Shown: piece by piece, positions 54,735-63,866 of the stretch | Layout of the letters: the number at the start of each line of letters is the position of its first letter | Numbering within the stretch: position 1 is the stretch's first letter | Source: Muricauda sp. SCSIO 65647 | GTDB taxonomy: Bacteria; Bacteroidota; Bacteroidia; Flavobacteriales; Flavobacteriaceae | Assembly: GCF_021534965.1 (NCBI RefSeq) | Contig: NZ_CP091037.1 | Coordinates: 660,501 to 724,500, forward strand | Direction: 5' to 3' | Length of the DNA: 64,000 nt | The notes under the pieces: model-generated | Told to the model about the DNA's origin: nothing | Databases searched by the model: none | What the model saw: the letters and a program-made list of their open reading frames with translations, nothing else | Made by a program: the position numbers and the translations under genes

Positions 54735-54853
54735 TTGGTAGTTAGTAGTTAATAGTTAGTAGCTTGTAGTTAGTAGTTAATAGTTTGTAGTCAAGCGTCA
54801 AGCGCAAAAGCGTCAAGCGTCAAGCGTCTAGCGTCTAGCGTCTAGCGTCTAGC
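54735..54853. repeat. Two adjacent arrays of 7-base tandem repeats
   Basis: First array (about 54735-54790) is made of degenerate GTTAGTA/GTTAATA/GTTTGTA units; the second (54791-54853) of GTCAAGC and GTCTAGC units, the last four being nearly identical GTCTAGC copies. The arrays lie between the sigma gene start and the end of the prenyl synthase gene. Probably replication slippage; no known function. Confidence 0.85.
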
Positions 54854-54857
54854 AAAC

Positions 54858-55835
54858 CTACTTCTTCCTATCCACCACATAGTTCACCATAAGCACCAAA
54901 GACTCTTTATAAGGGGTATTCGGATAGTCATTCAGTAGCTCAAGTGCCTCGTCTTTGAATTGAAGCATTTTTGAAACGGCATAGTCGAGCCCCCCCATTT
55001 CTTTGACATAGGCGATGACCTCCTTGACCCGTTTTTTGTTCTTGTTATGGTTTTTAATGGAGTTTATCAACCAACGTTTTCTGTTGCTATCACTATTGTT
55101 AAGGGCATAAATCAAGGGCAATGTCATTTTTTGCTCTTTGATATCGATACCTGTGGGTTTGCCGATGCGTTCTTCACCGTAGTCGAAAAGGTCATCTTTT
55201 ATCTGAAAGGCCATTCCGCATAGCTCGCCGAACCTTCTAAAAGTCTCGACTTCTTTAGAACCGGGTTTTACCGCACATGCTCCCATACTGCAACAGGCAG
55301 CGATAAGTGTTGCCGTTTTTTGACGTATGATATCATAATACACTTCTTCGGTAATATCGAGCAGACGTGCTTTTTCAATCTGTAAGAGCTCTCCCTCGCT
55401 CATTTGCTTGACCGCATTTGAGATGATATGCAACAAATCGTAGTCTTTTTGCTCAAGAGCCACGAGAAGTCCCTTTGAAAATAAAAAATCACCTACCAGA
55501 ACGGCAATTTTATTCTTCCACAGGGCATTTATGGAGAAAAAGCCTCTTCGTTTGTCACTTTCATCTACCACATCATCATGGACAAGGCTGGCGGTATGTA
55601 TCAATTCAATAATGGATGCACCGGTATAGGTGCGGTCGTTCACCTTACCATCGTTAAGCATTTTGGCGGTCAAAAAGACAAACATGGGCCGCATTTGCTT
55701 GCCTTTTCTATTGACGATATAAAAAGTGATCCTATTGAAAAGTGAAACCTTTGAAGACATTGATTGACGAAACTTTTCCTCAAAAAGCTCCATTTCTTTT
55801 TCAATCGGCTCCCGTATTTGCGCGGCAATTTTCAA
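54858..55835 (-). CDS. ispB: Polyprenyl diphosphate synthase
   Basis: 325 residues. Trans-isoprenyl diphosphate synthase making the side chain of menaquinone (long-chain, octaprenyl-type by similarity). Both Asp-rich motifs are canonical: HDDVVDES near residue 90 and KDDLFDY near residue 220, together with the RP..GKQMRPM segment. This contrasts with the degenerate first motif of the island enzyme. A -7 box lies 30 bases upstream. Chain length cannot be fixed from sequence alone. Confidence 0.92.
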   Translation of the reverse strand: MKIAAQIREPIEKEMELFEEKFRQSMSSKVSLFNRITFYIVNRKGKQMRPMFVFLTAKMLNDGKVNDRTYTGASIIELIHTASLVHDDVVDESDKRRGFFSINALWKNKIAVLVGDFLFSKGLLVALEQKDYDLLHIISNAVKQMSEGELLQIEKARLLDITEEVYYDIIRQKTATLIAACCSMGACAVKPGSKEVETFRRFGELCGMAFQIKDDLFDYGEERIGKPTGIDIKEQKMTLPLIYALNNSDSNRKRWLINSIKNHNKNKKRVKEVIAYVKEMGGLDYAVSKMLQFKDEALELLNDYPNTPYKESLVLMVNYVVDRKK

Positions 55836-55865
55836 ACGACGACTAGGTCTGTTGGTTCAGCGTAT

Positions 55866-55873
55866 CAAAAGTA
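55866..55873 (-). promoter_or_regulatory. -7 box (TACTTTTG) for the polyprenyl synthase
   Basis: Minus-strand TAnnTTTG match 30 bases before the start; a TTG lies about 24 bases further upstream as a possible -33. Confidence 0.5.
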
Positions 55874-55943
55874 GCGAAAATCAGGGGTTTGGTCTGCCAA
55901 AATAGCTAAAGTGCACAAAAATCGGTTTCTGTTGATATGATGG

Positions 55944-56984
55944 TTACGACTTGTTGGCAAGCTGCCCGCAAGCCGCATCAATATCTTTTCCGCGTGAGCG
56001 TCTAACAGTAACCACAATTCCGTTATCCTGCAAGGTTTCTTGATATAGTTGAAGTGCCTCATCAGATGCTTGTGAAAACTCACCGTCATCAATGGGGTTA
56101 TATTCGATCAAATTCACTTTTGAAGGAGCAAAGCGGCAGAATTTGACCAAGGCATCAACATCTTTTTGGGTATCATTGATATCTTTCCAAACCACATATT
56201 CGTAGGTAATACGATTCTTGGTCTTGGCATACCAATATTGTAGGGCCTCCCTCAGGTCTTTTAACGGAAACGTTTCATTGAACGGCATGATACCGGTTCT
56301 GACCTCGTCGATTGCAGAATGTAACGATACCGCCAAATTGAAGCGTACTTCTTCATCGGCCATTTTCTTGATCATCTTGGGCACTCCCGAAGTCGAGACG
56401 GTAATACGCTTAGGTGACATGCCGAGGCCTTCTTTTGAGGTAATCTTCTCGATAGCTTTGAGCACATTGTTGTAGTTCATCAGGGGTTCGCCCATGCCCA
56501 TAAAGACAATATTGCTCAACGGCCTGCCAAAGTAGAGACGACTCTGTTTATCTATGACGACTACCTGGTCATAAATTTCGTCTGGATTCAAATTGCGCAT
56601 GCGCTTTAAACGTGAAGTAGCACAAAAACGGCAATCAAGGCTACAACCTACCTGACTTGAAACGCATGCGGTGGTACGCGTCTCGGTCGGTATCAATACC
56701 GATTCAACCACCAACGAATCATGTAGCTTCACGGCATTTTTAATGGTACCATCGGCACTGCGCTGCATTTGGTCTACCGATATATGATTGATGACAAAGT
56801 TCTTATTGAGCAATTCGCGGGTATCTTTGGAAAGGTTGGTCATACCTTCAAAAGAATGAGCCGATTTTTGCCAAAGCCATTCATAGACTTGATTGCCCCG
56901 ATAGGCGTGGTCACCCTGGGCAACAAAGAAATCACGCAATTGTTCTTTGCTCAGTGCCCGAATGTCTTTTTTTTCTTGGACCAT
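55944..56984 (-). CDS. rlmN: Dual-specificity rRNA/tRNA C2-adenosine methyltransferase RlmN
   Basis: 346 residues. Radical SAM methylase acting on A2503 of 23S rRNA and A37 of tRNAs. The radical SAM cluster-binding CSLDCRFCATS is near residue 115, FMGMGEPLMNYNNVLKAI near 170, and the methyl-transfer Cys near the C-terminus in DIDAACGQLA. Follows queA after a terminator, in the same direction. Confidence 0.96.
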   Translation of the reverse strand: MVQEKKDIRALSKEQLRDFFVAQGDHAYRGNQVYEWLWQKSAHSFEGMTNLSKDTRELLNKNFVINHISVDQMQRSADGTIKNAVKLHDSLVVESVLIPTETRTTACVSSQVGCSLDCRFCATSRLKRMRNLNPDEIYDQVVVIDKQSRLYFGRPLSNIVFMGMGEPLMNYNNVLKAIEKITSKEGLGMSPKRITVSTSGVPKMIKKMADEEVRFNLAVSLHSAIDEVRTGIMPFNETFPLKDLREALQYWYAKTKNRITYEYVVWKDINDTQKDVDALVKFCRFAPSKVNLIEYNPIDDGEFSQASDEALQLYQETLQDNGIVVTVRRSRGKDIDAACGQLANKS

Positions 56985-57004
56985 TTTGACAAAGGTAGAA
57001 AAAG

Positions 57005-57030
57005 AAAATCCCGATCTGCATCGGGATTTT
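57005..57030 (-). terminator. Terminator after queA
   Basis: AAAATCCCGA/TCGGGATTTT stem, six-base loop; on the minus strand followed by CTTTTTCT. Lies between queA and rlmN. Confidence 0.8.
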
Positions 57031-57063
57031 ATGTATTCTCCGCATCCGTAGCGACCTGTTGCT

Positions 57064-58113
57064 TTAAAGAATCAACATGGCATCACCATACGAATAAAAG
57101 CGGTATTGCTCCAGTATTGCCTGTTTGTATGCCTTTTTCATCAAGTCATGGCCCATAAACGCCGAGATCATCATCAACAGGGTTGACTTTGGTAAATGGA
57201 AATTGGTGACCATACAGTTGGCGATGCTAAAATCGTATGGGGGAAAAATGAACTTGTTCGTCCAACCCTCAAACGTGTTCAATGTTTGTTCAGATGATAC
57301 GGCACTTTCCAATCCGCGCATTACCGTAGTACCCACAGCACAGACTTTTCGTTTGCTATTCTTGGCACGATTGACTACTTCGGTTGCCTTTTCATCGATG
57401 ACCAACTCTTCACTGTCCATCTTGTGCTTTGAAAGATCTTCGACCTCAACCGGATTAAAGGTTCCCAGACCTACATGTAGTGTTACCTCAGCGAAATCGA
57501 TACCCTTGATTTCAAGACGCTTCAACAGATGTTTTGAAAAATGCAGCCCAGCAGTGGGTGCCGCAACTGCGCCCTCGTATTTGGCGTAGATCGTCTGATA
57601 GCGTTCTTCATCTTCGGGCTCAACAGCTCTCTTGATATATTTTGGCAATGGGGTTTCACCCAACTCTTTCAGTTTTCTTCGGAAATCCATATAAGAACCA
57701 TCGTACAAAAAGCGAAGGGTACGCCCCCTAGAAGTGGTATTGTCGATGACTTCGGCTACCAGACTCTCATCCTCTCCAAAATATAACTTGTTTCCTATTC
57801 GTATTTTTCTGGCAGGATCTACGAGTACGTCCCAAAGACGCTGTTCTTCATTCAATTCCCGCAACAAAAAAACTTCGATACGTGCCCCTGTCTTTTCCTT
57901 ATTTCCATATAGTCTCGCAGGAAACACTTTTGTGTTGTTCAATACCATAACATCACCTTCATCGAAGTAGTCAATAAGGTCTTTGAACATTTTATGTTCG
58001 ATTTTTCCTGTTTCTCGATGAATGACCATCAGCTTGGACTCATCTCTGTTCTCGGCTGGGTATTCTGCCAATAAATCTTTCGGAAGCTCAAAATTGAAGT
58101 TGGATAGTTTCAT
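57064..58113 (-). CDS. queA: S-adenosylmethionine:tRNA ribosyltransferase-isomerase QueA
   Basis: 349 residues. Builds epoxyqueuosine on tRNA from SAM, in queuosine modification. The start [23 protein letters not shown] and later [44 protein letters not shown] and the C-terminal [12 protein letters not shown] are family blocks. The gene has a leader of about 150 bases with an inverted repeat (see the separate entry). Confidence 0.96.
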   Translation of the reverse strand: MKLSNFNFELPKDLLAEYPAENRDESKLMVIHRETGKIEHKMFKDLIDYFDEGDVMVLNNTKVFPARLYGNKEKTGARIEVFLLRELNEEQRLWDVLVDPARKIRIGNKLYFGEDESLVAEVIDNTTSRGRTLRFLYDGSYMDFRRKLKELGETPLPKYIKRAVEPEDEERYQTIYAKYEGAVAAPTAGLHFSKHLLKRLEIKGIDFAEVTLHVGLGTFNPVEVEDLSKHKMDSEELVIDEKATEVVNRAKNSKRKVCAVGTTVMRGLESAVSSEQTLNTFEGWTNKFIFPPYDFSIANCMVTNFHLPKSTLLMMISAFMGHDLMKKAYKQAILEQYRFYSYGDAMLIL

Positions 58114-58140
58114 GTGTATAGTTCTTATTGCTTTTCATCG

Positions 58141-58170
58141 GTCACGCTTCAGCTATGCTCAGCACAGGCA
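58141..58170. repeat. Possible copy of a dispersed intergenic repeat
   Basis: The phrase GCTTCAGCTATGCTCAGCAC in the queA leader resembles the CTTCGACTACGCTCAGCAC-type repeats scattered between genes of many Flavobacteria (from memory). Only one copy is in this window, so its repeat nature cannot be shown here. Confidence 0.35.
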
Positions 58171-58184
58171 GGTAACCTTTGATA

Positions 58185-58227
58185 ATCAAAATAATCGTTG
58201 AACCTTGCGCATAAAGATTATTTTGAT
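58185..58227. repeat. Perfect 12-base inverted repeat in the queA leader
   Basis: ATCAAAATAATC (58185-58196) and GATTATTTTGAT (58216-58227) are exact inverted repeats separated by 19 bases. There is no T tract next to it on either strand, so it is more likely a leader hairpin or protein-binding site than a terminator. No preQ1-riboswitch pattern is recognisable. Confidence 0.8.
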
Positions 58228-58270
58228 CATTTGAATTTCATTCGGTTCTTTGGATTTTTTTTAAAGGTTG

Positions 58271-58278
58271 CAAATATA
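58271..58278 (-). promoter_or_regulatory. -7 box (TATATTTG) for queA
   Basis: Minus-strand TAnnTTTG match about 157 bases before the start; a TTG (58300-58302) lies 21 bases upstream, a good -33 spacing. Confidence 0.6.
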
Positions 58279-58322
58279 CAATCCGCAAAAGGGGGATGTC
58301 AAGTAATTGGGCATTAAATATG

Positions 58323-59552
58323 CTATACGCTTTTGATTTCAATGCCTACCTTTTTCATATCCTCCCAAAAATCGGGATAGGATTTTGAAACCACTTCGGC
58401 ATCATTGATCGTAAAGCCGGTTTTTATGGCAAGTGGTGCAAAGGCCATGGCCATTCGATGGTCATTGTACGTGTCGACCGAGACATCGACACATTTTATT
58501 TCTGAGGGTTGCAACATTAAGCTTTCTTCAGTAATACTGACCGAAGCGCCAAATTTTTCCAGCTCGGTTTTCATTGCGGAAAGACGATCTGTTTCTTTGA
58601 TGGGCAGGGTATGCAGACCAGATAAATGGCAACCAATGCCCAATGCAAAACAGGTGACCGCAATGGTTTGTGCGATGTCTGGGGCATTGCTCAAGTCATA
58701 CTCCAATGTCTTGGGTTTCGGGCTCGAAAACTTTCTCAAAACTATTTTATGGTTTTCAAAATGTGTCTCCACCCCAAAATCGCGATAAATTTCAGCTAGC
58801 ACACTATCGCCCTGCAATGAATCTTTTCTATAGGAGGAAAGTGTAATCTGGCTTTCTGGCTCGACCAAGGCCATAATACTGTAAAAGTAACTGGCGGCAC
58901 TCCAATCTGATTCGACCACCAAAGTTTTTGGATCCACTTCTTTTTTGGGATCCACCTTGATTACTTGTCCCTTAAACGATGTCTGCACACCAATTTGGTG
59001 CAAAAGTCCTAAAGTCATCTCGATATAGGGTACCGAAGTTATTTTGCCGACCAAATGAAGTTCTAGTCCGTTCTTTAAGTTGGGTGCAATCAACAACAGG
59101 GCAGAAATGTATTGGCTACTGATATTTGCCGGTAGCTCAACAGCACTTTTTGTGAGTTGTTTTCCCTTGATTTTTAAAGGGGGATAACCCTCTTCTCCCA
59201 AATAAACGATATCTGCCCCCAAATCGCGCAATGCCTCGACCAAAATCTTGATGGGGCGTTCTTGCATACGGGATGAGCCTGTCAGCACCACCTCTTTTTC
59301 TTCTTGTGACGCAAAGTAGGCCGTAAGAAAACGCATGGCCGTACCCGCGTGGTGAATATCTACATTTCCGTTCGAGATGGCCAGACCTTTTTGCATCACG
59401 ACCGCATCATCTGAATTGGAAAGATTCGCTATTTTAAGATCAGGAAACAAGGCCTGAAGCAACAACGATCTATTGGTCTCACTTTTTGAACCCGTAATCT
59501 GGATTTCTGTCTGTATTCTATTGTTTGAAAGGGGTGAAAGTCGTAATCTCAA
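58323..59552 (-). CDS. aroA: 3-Phosphoshikimate 1-carboxyvinyltransferase (EPSP synthase)
   Basis: 409 residues. Sixth step of the shikimate pathway. Inside-out alpha/beta barrel; conserved parts include ITGSKSETNRSLLLQALF near 20 (phosphate-binding Lys and Ser), HHAGTAMRFLTAYFA near 80 in place of the common GNAGTxMR, TGSSRMQERPI near 105, SSQYISALLLIAP near 150, KETDRLSAM near 325 and DHRMAMAFA near 370. Shorter than many EPSP synthases (about 427), as usual in Bacteroidota. Confidence 0.94.
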   Translation of the reverse strand: MRLRLSPLSNNRIQTEIQITGSKSETNRSLLLQALFPDLKIANLSNSDDAVVMQKGLAISNGNVDIHHAGTAMRFLTAYFASQEEKEVVLTGSSRMQERPIKILVEALRDLGADIVYLGEEGYPPLKIKGKQLTKSAVELPANISSQYISALLLIAPNLKNGLELHLVGKITSVPYIEMTLGLLHQIGVQTSFKGQVIKVDPKKEVDPKTLVVESDWSAASYFYSIMALVEPESQITLSSYRKDSLQGDSVLAEIYRDFGVETHFENHKIVLRKFSSPKPKTLEYDLSNAPDIAQTIAVTCFALGIGCHLSGLHTLPIKETDRLSAMKTELEKFGASVSITEESLMLQPSEIKCVDVSVDTYNDHRMAMAFAPLAIKTGFTINDAEVVSKSYPDFWEDMKKVGIEIKSV

Positions 59553-59595
59553 CGTAACACTTTTTTATCAATATGGGCAAGCCTCAAAGATAGCC

Positions 59596-59922
59596 TTATT
59601 TAAGCTTTTTATTGTTCTGATGGCGTTCGTGATCGCGCTCTGCTTTCAACTGCAACTTTTTTTCAAATGCCTGTTGTAAATCCACACCCGTTTGATTGGC
59701 CAGACACAACACCACAAAAAGCACATCGGCCAATTCTTCGCCCAAATCTTTGTCTTTGTCTGAGGGTTTCTCACTTTGTTCACCATATCGTCGTGCAATG
59801 ATACGGGCCACCTCACCTACCTCTTCGGTGAGCTGGGCCATATTGGTCAGTTCATTGAAATAACGTACCCCATGGTTTTGAATCCATTCATCTACAGCCT
59901 GTTGTGCGTTTGCTATGTTCAT
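59596..59922 (-). CDS. MazG-like nucleotide pyrophosphohydrolase
   Basis: 108 residues. All-alpha NTP pyrophosphohydrolase with the metal-binding EEVGEVARI (about 31-39) and the second acidic helix EELADVLFVVLCLANQTGV (about 63-81), the ExxE..ExxD pattern of the family. It hydrolyses (d)NTPs to monophosphates; the physiological substrate is unknown. Upstream of aroA in the same direction with 43 bases between. Confidence 0.9.
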   Translation of the reverse strand: MNIANAQQAVDEWIQNHGVRYFNELTNMAQLTEEVGEVARIIARRYGEQSEKPSDKDKDLGEELADVLFVVLCLANQTGVDLQQAFEKKLQLKAERDHERHQNNKKLK

Positions 59923-59957
59923 GCTTAGTTTTTTATAAAAATAAAGAACCTAAGGGA

Positions 59958-61928
59958 CTATACCTTTTCCAATACAATATAAGACTGTGTTTGTGCTTCA
60001 ACCACTTGCTGAAAGAATTGCTTGATGGTCTGATAGGCATCACTTCGATATTGCGTATAGCTCAACTTGAAGTCGAAGATTACAGTCAATATACCATTTG
60101 CGGCTTCTTGACATTCGAATCTAAACAAGCCTGCATTTCCGGGAAGAACGATCAGCTTTTTTTCAGGAAGTGATTTCAATTTGTACCCTTTGGGAATTTT
60201 GACGCTAAGTGAATAAGCATTGTTCCTTAAATACCCAAAATCAATGGGATAGTGACGTTCCGAAGCTTTAAATGGATTTGAAGCAAAAAACTTGACCAGA
60301 AAAGGATTTAAGTAAATATTTCCATCTTGCACCATGTTCTCGATTTCAAACTCAAATTTTTCGGTCATTCTTCTGCCATCTGAAAACTTATCGCCCAAGG
60401 TATAGGAAGTAATATAAAAATCATCTCCGAAGTCTTCTTCTATTTGGTTCAAATACTCTTCTTGTGCTATGTTGTGGGTCGCCCTCTTCTGATTTAGAAA
60501 ACTATAGCCCATGCTTGTCCAGACCAACGTACCGATTGCGTTTCCTTGGCCTGGATATAATTCCATTTTGGCGCGTATCACATGTTTGTTCTTCTTTTCG
60601 ACTTCAATATTCTGCCAATAGCTCGCTTTATCAAAATCCATGACACGACCATAATAATTCAAACATCTAAACGGGAGCATGCCAAAAGGCATCAGTTTAT
60701 CAGTTGCATCCAATAGATATTCTTGACCATCTATCTCGGTCTTGGAAATAATGTAGTTGAAATCACTCATCACGGGATGGTTCTTTTTTGGCAAACCGCG
60801 CTCACGGGTCGCCAGAAGCACCATATTTGAATTAATGCCGGCCGCATTCAATAAGTTGATCAATGTAATATTTATTTCTGCGACATTACCTATTTGATTA
60901 TCAAAAGCCTGTTTTACCCTATTGTCTTGCCAGAGCCCAAACTTTTTGTTCCACACAAAATGATTCTGGACAAAGGCGTAGATATTTTTTGCCCGCTCCA
61001 TTTTACTGCCTTCCGTAATAAGCTCGGATGGTACTTTTTTTTCAAAAAAATTCTTTTTCCGGAGCTGTCGACCAATATCCTGGTCTTTTTTGAACTCCCT
61101 ATCCACATCTTGCCAAGATTTAGTGTATTTCTCCGTACCCCCTCTGAGATTTTGGTATTCCGATAATTCAAAATCCAATCGTGACCTATAGTTGTTTCCC
61201 GAAAGCATGAACTCTTCTGATTCATAGAATGCGGGAACATCTTTCATCACGTATTTAAGTGCTTCACAATCTGCATTTTTGGAGACCGCTGGAATGCTAA
61301 AACAGTTTTTCTTAAGGGTAGCTTTATTGATATCAAGCTTTAGCTCACCAATCAACGATCTGTTATACACCCAGTTTCCTGGAATTCTGGCATTATACTC
61401 GGTATAGACTTTTGGAATGTCAGATTGGAAATCCCAGCCATTGAGGTTGAAATGAAAAGGGGATTGAATCTCATAGGTATATTCTAAAACGGAGCCCACC
61501 TTGACGTTTGGAAAGGCAAATCTTTTCTGAGACCAGCGTTCACTTACGTCCACATCAAAAACCTCTGTCGGTCTCAGACTGACTTTTACTGTTCCATTAT
61601 GGGTAATCGCCCTTATCTTTTGAACCTTTTCGGAACTGTTCTCGCCTCGATAATAGGGAATTTCTATGTTCGCTTTGCGAAAACCCTCTTCTTTTAAGAT
61701 TTTAATTTTGGCATGATATTCTGTAATCAACCAGATGAAATTGTTACGAACCTCAAAATAATTGTCACCATACTCATAAAGAAATACGGCCACGGCCGTT
61801 GTGTCTTTTTTAAAAACTTTAAAATCTTTTTCATTTTGGCTTAGTTTGCCAAAATCAATTTTTGGTTGGGCAGATAGGCCATACGCCAATAGCGAGATAC
61901 AAACAAGAAAAAAAACATTCCTATCCAC
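59958..61928 (-). CDS. DUF3857 / transglutaminase-like exported protein
   Basis: 656 residues. Signal peptide 1-20 (ending LLAYGLSA). Middle N-terminal DUF3857 domain (about 60-230, with RKANIEIPYYRGENSSEKVQKIRAITHNG), then a transglutaminase-like domain (about 280-430). In the transglutaminase segment, the usual GxC helix is GNVAEINITLINLLNAAGI, without the catalytic Cys, and the later His position is NYIISKTEIDGQEYLLDATD with Asn, so it is probably not a catalytic protease/transglutaminase. Second of three co-directional members, nine bases after the next one. Confidence 0.88.
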   Translation of the reverse strand: MDRNVFFLVCISLLAYGLSAQPKIDFGKLSQNEKDFKVFKKDTTAVAVFLYEYGDNYFEVRNNFIWLITEYHAKIKILKEEGFRKANIEIPYYRGENSSEKVQKIRAITHNGTVKVSLRPTEVFDVDVSERWSQKRFAFPNVKVGSVLEYTYEIQSPFHFNLNGWDFQSDIPKVYTEYNARIPGNWVYNRSLIGELKLDINKATLKKNCFSIPAVSKNADCEALKYVMKDVPAFYESEEFMLSGNNYRSRLDFELSEYQNLRGGTEKYTKSWQDVDREFKKDQDIGRQLRKKNFFEKKVPSELITEGSKMERAKNIYAFVQNHFVWNKKFGLWQDNRVKQAFDNQIGNVAEINITLINLLNAAGINSNMVLLATRERGLPKKNHPVMSDFNYIISKTEIDGQEYLLDATDKLMPFGMLPFRCLNYYGRVMDFDKASYWQNIEVEKKNKHVIRAKMELYPGQGNAIGTLVWTSMGYSFLNQKRATHNIAQEEYLNQIEEDFGDDFYITSYTLGDKFSDGRRMTEKFEFEIENMVQDGNIYLNPFLVKFFASNPFKASERHYPIDFGYLRNNAYSLSVKIPKGYKLKSLPEKKLIVLPGNAGLFRFECQEAANGILTVIFDFKLSYTQYRSDAYQTIKQFFQQVVEAQTQSYIVLEKV

Positions 61929-61937
61929 AGCGCTATT

Positions 61938-63866
61938 TTATACTTTGGAAAGAATCACCTTTTCAGCTTCTTTACTGATTATCTGCTTGTAGAATTCCTT
62001 TAAAATTGGATAGCTTGTTACCGGAACCATGGCACTGTTTATTTCAAAGTTTATCAAAACACTTAGATTCTGCCCCTGTTCTTTGATGGCGTATTTGAAC
62101 AATCCTAGATCGTCTGGAAGCTTCATCAATATCGGTTCTGGTTTTGACGTAACGGAAAATCCATCGGGAATCTTGATGTTGAGCATGTAGGTATCCTTGA
62201 ACGGAAATCCGAAATCAATGGGATATTGCCTTTCTTCAAGCCTAAACGGATTTTCTTCCATCCTTAAAAAAGACAGTGGGTTGACATACAGTTCGTCATC
62301 GATCAACTCTGCATCTTCTTCATCATAAAATGAAAATGACTCTTTTACAAACCCATCGTAGCTTTTCTCACCGTTCAATGTATGGTCGCTGATTTCAATA
62401 CCGTTGAAACGGTTTTCCAATTCTGTTAGGTAAGATTCCATATCGGCATCTTTGATGTTTTTTCTAAAACTCATGGCACTATGTTTGTCCAATCTTGAGT
62501 TATAGGTTCCCTCGCAGGTACCATCTTCATTCAAAATCATTTTCAAAGAATACATCCTATTGCTTTTAGGCGGGGTAGCTATGTCAATTTGGGTCCAAAC
62601 CATATCATTGTTATCTATAAGAATACCGCGCCAATTGTAATCTTTAATGGGCAATAGATTGATATCGCTGAACTCTTCTGTGGCATCCAAAAAGTAAGGC
62701 TTATCATCTACTTTCGCATAGGCCAATACATAATTCAATCGATCTACCGTGGGAAATAATGGAATTGTATTTTCTTTGGTGCTTATAATTACCGGGTTGG
62801 CGTCTAGCCCTGCATAACGCAACATGGCTACCAGTAGAAGGTTCATATCGGCCGCATTGCCAGTTTTTTCCTTTAATGCCTTTTTAAGACCGTGATAGAA
62901 ATATTTCCCGTCCATACCATTCCATTTAACATTATCCTTTACATACTTGAATATGGCCTTCATTTTGCTCATTTGATCTGAATGATCAGACAAGAGAGCA
63001 TCAAGCTCGTCATCGAATGAATTGGTTCTATCCAGTTTGTTTTTATAGTCCTCAGAATTACCAATTGTTTTGGCTACATCTGACCAACTTTTTGCAAAAC
63101 TCTTATAATAGCCAGGAAGATCTATTGAAACTAGCTCGAACATGATGCCCGATCGGTAGTTGTCTATATTATCAACATATTTCTCTTCTTTCATGGCCGG
63201 AACATTATTCAAGAAATATTTGTTGATCACCACATCCATACCCACCCTATTGTCTTTTTTGACCGACCTTGTGGGGAAAACCCTCAAATACCCCTTGGGA
63301 GTCTGATTGAAAACAAACCCTTTTGGGGTTCTGATCTCTGCTAGCATTTGCTTTACCGGAATATCATATTGAAACCTAAATTCATCGATATTCCATATAA
63401 AAGGGGAGGTGATCTTATACTTGAACTCGATTACGGAGCCCACCTGCACATTGGGCATGGTAAAGGAAACCCTATTGTAGTTGTAGCTCGCCTCAGTTTT
63501 GAATATTTGGTCTTTTTCCAATTTATCCTCAGTAATTTTACCATCAACCAAATTGTAGGTCACGGCTTTTATTTTACTTACACTCTCATCGTCTTGACGC
63601 CCCTTGAATAAATTGATATACTCCGTTGCATAATCGAATCCTTCTTTCGAGTAGATTTTTATCCTTTCATGGATTTCGGTCGTCAAAGCAGTACCTAAAT
63701 AATAGGTGTTATGGTGTTTGTATAAAATAGCAGCAGGCGCTGAAGGATCATTGGCATATTCCTTTTCCATAAGTTCTTCTTTGCTCACAACCCCAAATTC
63801 CAGTTCTTGGGAAGAAACAATTAAGGAAACCAGTGACAGTAAAATGACAAGACTATTTTTAATCAT
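61938..63866 (-). CDS. DUF3857 / transglutaminase-like exported protein (paralogue)
   Basis: 642 residues from ATG 63866; the longer frame to 63905 lies within the preceding gene. Signal peptide 1-19 (MIKNSLVILLSLVSLIVSS). Same architecture as its neighbour: DUF3857 followed by a transglutaminase-like core with GNAADMNLLLVAMLRYAGL (no catalytic Cys) and NYVLAYAKVDDKPYFLDATE (Asn where His is expected). The paralogues look like a recent tandem array; roles probably in the periplasm or surface. The start overlaps the end of the third member by a few bases (TTAATCATGAT), so the array is translationally coupled. Confidence 0.88.
   Translation of the reverse strand: MIKNSLVILLSLVSLIVSSQELEFGVVSKEELMEKEYANDPSAPAAILYKHHNTYYLGTALTTEIHERIKIYSKEGFDYATEYINLFKGRQDDESVSKIKAVTYNLVDGKITEDKLEKDQIFKTEASYNYNRVSFTMPNVQVGSVIEFKYKITSPFIWNIDEFRFQYDIPVKQMLAEIRTPKGFVFNQTPKGYLRVFPTRSVKKDNRVGMDVVINKYFLNNVPAMKEEKYVDNIDNYRSGIMFELVSIDLPGYYKSFAKSWSDVAKTIGNSEDYKNKLDRTNSFDDELDALLSDHSDQMSKMKAIFKYVKDNVKWNGMDGKYFYHGLKKALKEKTGNAADMNLLLVAMLRYAGLDANPVIISTKENTIPLFPTVDRLNYVLAYAKVDDKPYFLDATEEFSDINLLPIKDYNWRGILIDNNDMVWTQIDIATPPKSNRMYSLKMILNEDGTCEGTYNSRLDKHSAMSFRKNIKDADMESYLTELENRFNGIEISDHTLNGEKSYDGFVKESFSFYDEEDAELIDDELYVNPLSFLRMEENPFRLEERQYPIDFGFPFKDTYMLNIKIPDGFSVTSKPEPILMKLPDDLGLFKYAIKEQGQNLSVLINFEINSAMVPVTSYPILKEFYKQIISKEAEKVILSKV

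Noticed and set aside
54735-54853. CRISPR array.
   Set aside because: Units are 7 bases without spacers; these are simple tandem repeats and no cas genes are present.
58185-58227. Rho-independent terminator of aroA.
   Set aside because: The inverted repeat lies downstream of the queA promoter and has no T tract on either strand.
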